From Nitrospirota bacterium (GTDB lineage Bacteria > Nitrospirota > Thermodesulfovibrionia > Thermodesulfovibrionales > UBA9159): DNA of 64,000 bases. The stretch spans positions 1 to 64,000 of the forward strand of contig JAJYIF010000003.1 of the NCBI GenBank assembly GCA_021790195.1, in the 5' to 3' direction. Positions 17,019 through 23,512 of the stretch are shown one piece after another (the stretch's first letter is position 1; each line of letters begins with the position of its first letter). The notes beneath the pieces are model-generated. The model was not told the DNA's origin. It searched no databases and worked only from the letters and a program-made list of their open reading frames with translations. The position numbers were made by a program, and so were the translations under genes.

Positions 17019-18116
17019 TCAGTCGTTCATGGGCTTTATGAACTTGAAATAAACCATCGTCCAGTTGCCCAGGATTATCGAGACCGTCGCCACTAAGCTT
17101 GAAAGAGCCATGGTTGACATACCTGTCACCCCGTGACCGAGGTTTCAGCCACCGGCGATAACGGCCCCAATCCCCATCAGTAAGCTCCCGAACAGAACGG
17201 TAAGGAATTCCTTTGCCTGGGGGATCTTCCACTTGAACTCTTTTAAGGAAAGTGCGCTTATCAAAGCGCCGATGGGTACTGCAAAGATAAAGAACACTCC
17301 CCATGTACCGGTAAATATGCCCAGGAAGCTGAATTCCGGAAAAGGCGAGTGAGAACTCCTGTAAAGGACAGCGTTGAAGAACTCCCTTACGGGCGTGGTG
17401 ATAGCAAGGCCCCTCGGGAAGCCGCCGAAATACGAAGAAGCTACCCACGCGGCTATGGTCAGGAGTCCCACCAGAAGTCCGGTCAGGCCCCACGAAAACG
17501 ATTTGGAGCTTTTCCCGAAGGAGGGCTTGCCCTTGAAGACGAAGATCAGAAGCGCGAGGCAGAAGATGCCGATCGTGAGCCATTTTGCCGTCGGACTGCC
17601 GCCGAAGAGGTCCCATATGGCCGGGTTCGTCTTGCCCCCGACCTCGACCTTCAAGCTCTTAAGGTAATCGTATATGGGACTCAGCAAGCCCTGGGTGGTC
17701 ATCACGATGCCCAGGAAAAAGCCGATGATCGCCGTTATGGTCGAGACCTGTCCTTCACCGACCCTGTATATAATGCCGCTGGCGCATCCGCCCGCAAGCA
17801 CTATGCCGACGCCGAAGATGAACCCGCCGATGACATTAGCAAGAGGGACAAAACTCTGCCGCATGAGCTCAACTTTCTCATAATGCCCGGTCGTCTGATC
17901 GAAGGTCATGAGAAGACCGAAGTGCTCTAGAAGGTTAGTCCCTATAATCGCCACAGCCACACATAGCAAATATGCCCTGAAAAAGGTCAGGTCCTTGACG
18001 AAGATAATGTCCCTGAAGGCCGAGTTCAGGCAAAAACGCCCTCTCTGCAGGACGAACCCCAAGCTCAGGCCGAGGATAAGTGCCGATATTACAGAATAGA
18101 TGTTACCTTGAAGCAT
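17019..18116 (-). CDS. YeeE/YedE-family transporter with probable selenocysteine at residue 324
   Basis: Read conventionally, the frame ends at a TGA (17145-17147) after IAGG. If the TGA is decoded, the frame continues 41 codons, NLGHGVTGMSTMALSS and so on to a normal stop at 17019, giving 365 residues. YeeE/YedE (DUF395, PF04143) proteins have about nine to ten membrane helices in two halves, each with a GGC motif; here the first half keeps LAGGCASG and the second has IAGG-TGA-NLGHG, where relatives have Cys. The extra 41 residues complete the last membrane helix and have the family's look. A SECIS-like hairpin follows the TGA. YeeE proteins import thiosulfate or other sulfur species; relatives are linked to selenium. 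It is the last gene of the USP operon. Confidence 0.8.
17112..17138 (-). promoter_or_regulatory. SECIS-like hairpin downstream of the in-frame TGA
   Basis: In the minus-strand RNA, seven to thirty-three bases after the UGA: an upper stem UGACA/UGUCA closed by the tetraloop GGUA, with a lower stem GGU/ACC and an internal bulge on the 5' side. Bacterial SECIS elements have a short stem with G and U in the apical loop, about 16-37 bases after UGA; here the loop begins 22 bases after it. Folding was done by hand. Confidence 0.68.
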
Positions 18117-18312
18117 ATGCCTCCCTTCCCTTACAAAAGTGCTCGTGTTTCCAGCATCCGTTTCCCATGGCTATCAGGACAGCCACTTTGGCCTTCTTCT
18201 CCACATCTTTGGAGACGCATCCCGTGACATATCTCTGTAGACGCGACTTTCCGCTGCAGCCCACAAGGATGAGATCAACGCCTTCCTCGTCGGCAACCAA
18301 TACCTTCTTCAT
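18103..18312 (-). CDS. Minimal USP-like protein with internal deletion
   Basis: 69 residues from an ATG with a strong AAAGGAGG site. It starts MKKVLVA like the full USP upstream (18342-18854), then jumps directly to the last third of a USP: EGVDLILVGCSGKSRLQRYV and TGCVSKDVEKKAKVAVLIA, matching VELIIVGCDRHEGLSRFIFG in that paralogue. About 90 residues, including the ATP-binding Asp region, are missing. It overlaps the yeeE start by 14 bases, so it is translated just ahead of the transporter. It may be a real small protein or a decaying paralogue; the good ribosome-binding site and coupling favour expression. Cys-rich (five Cys). Confidence 0.65.
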   Translation of the reverse strand: MKKVLVADEEGVDLILVGCSGKSRLQRYVTGCVSKDVEKKAKVAVLIAMGNGCWKHEHFCKGREAYASR

Positions 18313-18341
18313 GTCTTTCCTCCTTTCCTTTTTTTCCGAAG

Positions 18342-18854
18342 CTAAGCTGCTGTAATCATCCCCGGCTCCCTCACAGCCGTCTTGTGTTCGGCCGTTTCTT
18401 TGGCCACAATTACGGGGACACCTGAATCCCTCTCCACCTGCTCGCTGACGCAACCGAAGATGAACCTGCTGAGTCCCTCATGCCTGTCGCAGCCGACGAT
18501 TATCAGCTCGACATTTTCCTCCTGTGCGACCTTCGAAATTTCCTCCGAGGGGATTCCCTCTCTTATCATCGTCGTTACTTTGACAAGTCCGCCGTTGTCG
18601 AATTTCTTCTTATAATGGCTGAGTATGCTCTCAGCTTTTCTGTCAAGCGCCTCTTTGTATTCCGTTCCCCTAAGCTGCTCTTTTAACGTCGACAGCTCTG
18701 CCTCTCCGAGCATGTCAATCATCTTCGTCCTTCCCTCAAGCCTTTCCACGTAGAGAAGTATTACCTCTTCGGGGGGCCTGACCAGGTTGTCGAAGACAGA
18801 CACCACGGATTCCGCGGCCCTGGTGTCATCGACTGCAACCAACACTTTTTTCAT
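18342..18854 (-). CDS. Universal stress protein (UspA family)
   Basis: 170 residues with UspA-fold features: MKKVLVAVDDTRAAESVVSV (first strand and Asp), VILLYVERLEG, and ELIIVGCDRHEGLSRFIFGC where the usual GxxGxxGxxxxxxGS loop is degenerate (G-x-D-R-H-E-G-x-x-x-F-I-F-G-C). ATP binding may therefore be weak. UspA proteins help cells survive starvation and oxidative or energy stress. Second gene of a minus-strand operon: USP with membrane anchor, this USP, mini-USP, yeeE. Ribosome-binding site AAGGAGG. Confidence 0.85.
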   Translation of the reverse strand: MKKVLVAVDDTRAAESVVSVFDNLVRPPEEVILLYVERLEGRTKMIDMLGEAELSTLKEQLRGTEYKEALDRKAESILSHYKKKFDNGGLVKVTTMIREGIPSEEISKVAQEENVELIIVGCDRHEGLSRFIFGCVSEQVERDSGVPVIVAKETAEHKTAVREPGMITAA

Positions 18855-18892
18855 TTTGCGCCTCCTTCTTGGCTGATTAGCCGCCGTTACCG

Positions 18893-19486
18893 TTAATGCT
18901 GAAACTTACCTCCCTGAAGAAAGATGCCCAAAATGTAAAGACCGGCTACAAAAATTGCGGTCACCGAAATTGCGGCAACGGCATCTCTCCAGGTATAGGG
19001 CTCCTCGCAAAGGTTTGCCCTCTTGGCCACGAGAACGGGGACCTTTGCCCTCTCCTGCACCTCCTTCGCAAAATTGCCCGAGATGAATCTGTTCAGTCCT
19101 CTTCTTCCGTCGCCCCCCATGATAATAAGTTCTGCATGTTCTTCATCTGCGACCTTAAGGATTTCCTCTGCGGGATGTCCCGCGCGTATTATGGACTTGA
19201 CACTTATTCTGCCGTCCTCAATCTCGCGGCGGAAGCGGTCCAGTGCTATTTCTGCTGTTTCATCGAGCCTGCGCTTATGCTCGCTGTCCTTGAGGGCGTC
19301 CTTCAGGGTGGACATTTCAGCATCGCCGAGCATATCAGTCAGAAGAGACCTGCCCTCGAGCCGCTGGACGTAAAGGAGTATAGCTGTCTGGGGCCTTCTC
19401 ACCAGGTTTTGAAAGGAGGATAAGACCGACCTTGAAGACCTTGTATCGTCCACTACGAGCAGCACACTGTTCACACTGTTTTCCAT
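18893..19486 (-). CDS. Universal stress protein with C-terminal membrane anchor
   Basis: 197 residues: a UspA domain (SVLLVVDDTRSSRSVLSSFQ, AILLYVQRLEG, ELIIMGGDGRRGLNRFISGN, VPVLVAKRA) followed by a C-terminal hydrophobic segment (AAISVTAIFVAGLYILGIFL), which should fix it to the inner membrane. A USP tethered next to a YeeE transporter gene suggests a membrane-proximal sensor or regulator; this is inference. First gene of the operon. A -24/-12 promoter ends so close upstream that the mRNA would have almost no leader if this ATG is used; GTG codons at residues 5 and 8 are alternative starts. Confidence 0.82.
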   Translation of the reverse strand: MENSVNSVLLVVDDTRSSRSVLSSFQNLVRRPQTAILLYVQRLEGRSLLTDMLGDAEMSTLKDALKDSEHKRRLDETAEIALDRFRREIEDGRISVKSIIRAGHPAEEILKVADEEHAELIIMGGDGRRGLNRFISGNFAKEVQERAKVPVLVAKRANLCEEPYTWRDAVAAISVTAIFVAGLYILGIFLQGGKFQH

Positions 19487-19500
19487 CTATCCTCACTCTC

Positions 19501-19515
19501 GCAAGGGTTATGCCA
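19501..19515 (-). promoter_or_regulatory. Sigma-54 (-24/-12) promoter of the USP-yeeE operon
   Basis: On the minus strand, TGGCATAACCCTTGC matches the sigma-54 consensus TGGCAC-N5-TTGC with exact spacing between the GG and GC pairs. It faces the USP operon; expected transcription start is near 19490. A divergent gene for a sigma-54 activator begins 160 bp away, which supports the assignment. Confidence 0.8.
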
Positions 19516-19584
19516 AGTCGTAATATATAGAATTATTCTGAAACTTCAATATGTTATATTTTACAACATTTTCTTGTTGACAGG

Positions 19585-19633
19585 CAAGTGTCAATTTGTT
19601 AAGTTCACATAGTGAACAGTGAATGGACACTTG
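19585..19633. promoter_or_regulatory. Nested dyad, candidate activator binding site (UAS)
   Basis: Two inverted repeats share one centre near 19609: outer arms CAAGTGTC (19585-19592) and GACACTTG (19626-19633), inner arms GTTCAC (19603-19608) and GTGAAC (19612-19617). The centre lies about 120 bp upstream of the expected sigma-54 start and about 70 bp upstream of the activator gene, where an enhancer-binding protein would bind to activate the operon and adjust its own synthesis. Confidence 0.75.
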
Positions 19634-19677
19634 TTAACTTGACTGAAAGCTGTTGAGAAATTCAACGATAATGACAA

Positions 19678-21033
19678 ATGAATCTTGACGCTCTATTAAA
19701 AGACCCTCAGTTCGTGCCTGAAGTGTTCGAGACTATGAGGGACGGCCTCCTTGTGATAGACGCTGAAGGAAATATTAAACTCTTCAATCGGGCGGCGGAG
19801 GAGATTACAGGCTATCGAAGAGAGGAAATAATTGGAAAGAAATGCGCCATGCTGGGATGTGATACCTGCGCGATGCTCACGGAGGCCGGCAGGCAGCGAA
19901 ACGGCAAATCCGTAAGATTCAGTTCTGTTCACGACAAGGAATGCTGCATGTCCGGCGCAGGCGGGCGCCCGGTTTATGTGTTGAAAAACCTCGTGATCCT
20001 TAGGGATGAGAGGGGCGAAATAATAGGCGCGGTCGAATCGATAACCGATATTACTTCTCTTTATTTGAAGGAACAGGAGCTGCAGGGGCTGAGGCAGGAG
20101 ATGCGTCAGGAGTATTGGTTCATGGGGCTTCTGGGCAAGAGTATGCCTATGCAGAGACTGTATGAACACATCCGGAACGCGGCCGTTAGCGAGGCCCCGG
20201 TGCTGATATATGGAGAGAGCGGCTCCGGGAAGAACCTTGCGGCCAATGCGATACACAAGCTGAGCAGGCGGAAGGACGGGCCCTTTATTCAGATGAACTG
20301 CGCCTCCCTTAACGAGCAGCTGCTCGAAAGCGAGCTCTTCGGCCATAAGAAAGGCTCATTTACGGGGGCCGTGAGTGACAGGACCGGGAGGTTTGAGGCT
20401 GCCGACGGGGGAAGTATCTTCCTTGACGAGATAGGCGACATGCCGACGACTATGCAGATCAAGCTTCTGAGGGTCCTCGAGGAGAAGGTGGTGGAGCGTG
20501 TAGGGGATCACGCGCCCATATCCGTCAACATAAGGCTTATATCGGCCACGAACAAAGACCTCAATTCAATGGTCTCTCAGGAGAGGTTCAGGGAGGACCT
20601 GCTTTACAGGATCAATTCCATTGTGATCAAAGTGCCCCCGCTGAGAGAGAGAAGGGAGGACATTCCGCTCATCGCCATTCACTACCTGAAGAAGATCTCC
20701 CATGTGAACAACAAGGAGATAAGAAATATAAGTCCGGCGGCCATGCAGGTGCTTCAGGACTTCCCCTGGCCCGGCAATGTCAGGAGACTTATCAACGCCC
20801 TCGAATACAGTGCGGTCACGTGCAAGAACGATACTATAGACGTCCAGGACCTGCCGGACTATCTCGTCTACGAAAAGAGAGAGGGCGCTGATGAGAACAA
20901 CGCCGAACGCGAGAGACTGCGCTCGACGCTCGCTCTCTATAAGGGCAACAGGACTTTGGCGGCCAGGCATTTAAATATCAGCAGGACTACCTTATGGAAG
21001 AAGGTCAAGGCCTTCGGACTGGATAACAGGTGA
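19678..21033 (+). CDS. PAS-containing sigma-54-dependent transcriptional activator
   Basis: 451 residues. An N-terminal PAS domain (about 12-130: MRDGLLVIDAEGNIKLFNRA) contains an unusual cysteine cluster (KKCAMLGCDTCAM, DKECCM). The central AAA+ domain has Walker A GESGSGKN, ELFGHKKGSFTGA (GAFTGA loop with Ser at position 2), Walker B GGSIFLDEIGD and FREDLLYRIN. A Fis-type HTH is at the C-terminus (GNRTLAARHLNISRTTLWKK). It remodels sigma-54 polymerase at -24/-12 promoters. It overlaps the kinase gene by 4 bases, yet has no receiver domain to accept phosphate. Likely target: the divergent USP-yeeE operon. No clear ribosome-binding site is seen. Confidence 0.9.
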   Translation: MNLDALLKDPQFVPEVFETMRDGLLVIDAEGNIKLFNRAAEEITGYRREEIIGKKCAMLGCDTCAMLTEAGRQRNGKSVRFSSVHDKECCMSGAGGRPVYVLKNLVILRDERGEIIGAVESITDITSLYLKEQELQGLRQEMRQEYWFMGLLGKSMPMQRLYEHIRNAAVSEAPVLIYGESGSGKNLAANAIHKLSRRKDGPFIQMNCASLNEQLLESELFGHKKGSFTGAVSDRTGRFEAADGGSIFLDEIGDMPTTMQIKLLRVLEEKVVERVGDHAPISVNIRLISATNKDLNSMVSQERFREDLLYRINSIVIKVPPLRERREDIPLIAIHYLKKISHVNNKEIRNISPAAMQVLQDFPWPGNVRRLINALEYSAVTCKNDTIDVQDLPDYLVYEKREGADENNAERERLRSTLALYKGNRTLAARHLNISRTTLWKKVKAFGLDNR

Positions 21034-23090
21034 AGCGTATCCCGGAGCATTCAAGAGGTTATCTGATAATCGCGGGTATCTTCGTAATCATTATTGCATG
21101 CGTGGTGGCGCTAAACGTCTCCTTCAGGCGTGCCCTTCAGATGGAGATGGCTGAGCAGTTCAATAAACAGCAGCTGCTGCTGGCGAACGCGGCGTCCACG
21201 GAGATCCAGGACTATGTGGCCGGCATGCAGAGTGAACTGCTGAACAGCGCCGAGCTCGCAGCGACTTTTCAGGTTCGTAACGGCGAGGATTTTGCGAGAC
21301 TCACAAAAGGATTGTTCCGGGACGCGGGGAATGTGAAGAAAGGGATAAGGTTTATAGACCGCGAGGGAGGGCTGCTATACGCTAAAGGGCCTCTTGCCGT
21401 CGAAGGACCGGACAACGTAGACATCATCGCCATGGCCCAGCCTCTTTGTCCGGGCAAGACGCTGGTGACGCAGGACACAAAGAGGCTGTACCTTGTGGCT
21501 CCCGTGTGCGTTTCGGATAAACTCGTCAAGGGCATGGAGCTTTCTATTGACGTACAGGACATCGCAAGGCAATTCCTCGTCCCTATAAAATCGGGCGAGA
21601 GAGGATATGCATGGATGATGAATGACAAAGGGGACCTTCTTCACCATCCGACCCAGCCCGATATGGTGGGCAGGAACCTTTACAAGACCAATTCTTCCTG
21701 CTTTAAATGCCATAAAAGTTTTGATGTCGAGAGGAGAATAATAGAAGGGAAGGGCGACTACTACGGCCGATACGTCGCCCCTTCCGGAGAGGATAAGGTG
21801 CTGGCCTTTTCCACCTCATCCGTCGGGAATTCAAAGTGGATAGTGGCGGTCTCCGCGCCGTATTCAGAGGTGACCATGGCGATTCAGCGGGCGATGAGGT
21901 TCTATTCGTGGCTCATCGTGTCCCTGTTCTTTTTCACTGGCGCAGTGTCCTTCGTTGTTTTTCTTTTCTACAGGAAGAAGATGAAGGCCGAGGAGCTCGA
22001 GAGGAACAAGTCGGTGCTCGAAAGACATGCGAGGGACCTGGAAGCAGAGGTGCAGAGAAGAACCGAGGAGTTGCTCGATGAGAAGGAAAAACTCAATACC
22101 GTTGTGAGCGCCATAGGCAGCGGGATAGTCCTGCTCGACATGCAGGGGAAGATCCAATGGACGAACGAGACGATGAGGAGGATAGCGGGGAAGGATATCA
22201 CCGGAATGTTTTGCGAAGATATATGCGGGGACTGCACTGTCCTCAGCTCCTGCACGCTGGATGAGGTCCAGACGGAGATAATTACCAACCTCTTCGAAAG
22301 GAAAAACAAGTATTATCAGCTGACGACCGCGCCGGTAAAAGGAGCGGACGGCGAGGTCCACGGCCATATCAGGCTGATCCAGGACGTAACCGATATGAAG
22401 AAGATGGAGCAGCAGATGATGCACTCCGAGAAGCTGACGTCTCTAGGCCGGCTTACCTCCGGCATTGCGCATGAGATGGCGAGTTCCCCCACGTCGGTCT
22501 TCTCCTTCGTGAGGATGTTGAAGGAGATGGAGCAGGACGAGTTTAAGAAGGAGAGCCTCGAAACGACCTATTTCCACATGAAACGGATAGCCGACACCCT
22601 GAAGCGTCTTTCCGGATTTTCCTCTATGCCCCCTGAAGAGCCAGGTCCCTGCAAGCTGAACAGCCTCATAGATTGGTCGCTCTCCCTCATTCAGTATGAC
22701 GGCAGGGCGAAGGATATAACTATAGTGAGGGACCTCCGGCCTGACTTGCCGGACATCGTGGCCGACCGGAACCAGTTAGCGCAGGTGATTGTCAATCTCG
22801 TGCTGAACGCGGTCGATGCGATGCCCAACGGAGGCACGCTCAGGATTCAGACGGGGATGCAGAACGGCAATGTTGAGGTCCTTTTCGAGGACACCGGCAT
22901 CGGCATTCCTGCGGAGAACCTCAACAGGATATTCGACCCGTTTTACAGTACGAAAGACAACGGCACGGGACTTGGCCTTGCGGTGAGTCATAGCATAGTA
23001 AGGAAGTTCGAGGGTAACCTTACCGTGAAGAGTGAGGTGAACAGGGGCTCGAAGTTTGTGATGACCTTTCCTGCCCATCGTGCGGCCTGA
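21030..23090 (+). CDS. Membrane histidine kinase with periplasmic haem-c motif
   Basis: 686 residues: a membrane segment near 10-30, a periplasmic sensor (about 35-285), a second membrane segment near 288-312, a coiled linker, a PAS domain (about 350-460), HisKA and HATPase. The sensor holds a single c-type haem motif, Cys224-Phe-Lys-Cys227-His228 (SSCFKCHK), after a Cache-like GERGYAWMMNDKGDLLHHPT. The H-box is LTSGIAHEMASSPTSV with His481; the usual N-N-P-L following HE is replaced. ATP-binding motifs are complete (NLVLNAVDAMPNGG, FEDTGIGIP, GTGLGLAVS). It overlaps the activator gene by 4 bases. It probably senses redox state or a small ligand at the haem; the signal is unknown. Confidence 0.9.
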   Translation: MKRIPEHSRGYLIIAGIFVIIIACVVALNVSFRRALQMEMAEQFNKQQLLLANAASTEIQDYVAGMQSELLNSAELAATFQVRNGEDFARLTKGLFRDAGNVKKGIRFIDREGGLLYAKGPLAVEGPDNVDIIAMAQPLCPGKTLVTQDTKRLYLVAPVCVSDKLVKGMELSIDVQDIARQFLVPIKSGERGYAWMMNDKGDLLHHPTQPDMVGRNLYKTNSSCFKCHKSFDVERRIIEGKGDYYGRYVAPSGEDKVLAFSTSSVGNSKWIVAVSAPYSEVTMAIQRAMRFYSWLIVSLFFFTGAVSFVVFLFYRKKMKAEELERNKSVLERHARDLEAEVQRRTEELLDEKEKLNTVVSAIGSGIVLLDMQGKIQWTNETMRRIAGKDITGMFCEDICGDCTVLSSCTLDEVQTEIITNLFERKNKYYQLTTAPVKGADGEVHGHIRLIQDVTDMKKMEQQMMHSEKLTSLGRLTSGIAHEMASSPTSVFSFVRMLKEMEQDEFKKESLETTYFHMKRIADTLKRLSGFSSMPPEEPGPCKLNSLIDWSLSLIQYDGRAKDITIVRDLRPDLPDIVADRNQLAQVIVNLVLNAVDAMPNGGTLRIQTGMQNGNVEVLFEDTGIGIPAENLNRIFDPFYSTKDNGTGLGLAVSHSIVRKFEGNLTVKSEVNRGSKFVMTFPAHRAA

Positions 23091-23512
23091 GGCGACTCCC
23101 GTCCCGGAAGGGATGTTCGCCTACTATCCGCTTAATCGTCAGAAACAAACTGCCGTTAAGTCTTTTCAGTTTTTTGAAATGTGATAACGAGAACACAGGA
23201 GCAGGGTGAAACCCGAGATCACATCAAGAGAAGCTGCTCCGAAATAGTCGTTGGCCGCGTATCCAAGCAGCGCCCCCCCATCAGTTAGACAACCGAAATG
23301 AAGCAGGCGAGGAGAAAGCCCTTCCGCAGCGTGCATGCTCCTCTATGTCCTGGATCATATCTCTGCACGTCGATGCGCAATCGGATTGAGCGCGAGGTGA
23401 AATAGTGTTAATCTTAATACGGAATATCGGGTTATAGAGAGCATATATGCGCTGGTTAGAGATGCAAGGGACCTGAAAATAACCGGTTGTTAAGGAGATC
23501 AAGACGCTGTTT
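23091..23512. other. Intergenic region with possible gene remnant
   Basis: About 420 bp without a supported gene. On the minus strand around 23170-23300 a short open stretch reads GGALLGYAANDYFGAAS and then a hydrophobic run, which looks like the end of a lost membrane protein; there is no start or full domain. The plus strand should contain the promoter of the P-type ATPase; AAGGAGAT at 23494-23501 may be its ribosome-binding site. Confidence 0.35.

Noticed and set aside
17019-17147. Reading the yeeE TGA as an ordinary stop or pseudogene
   Set aside because: The downstream 41 codons keep frame and family-like sequence, the TGA stands exactly at the conserved Cys, and a SECIS-like hairpin follows; decay would not be expected to spare all of these.
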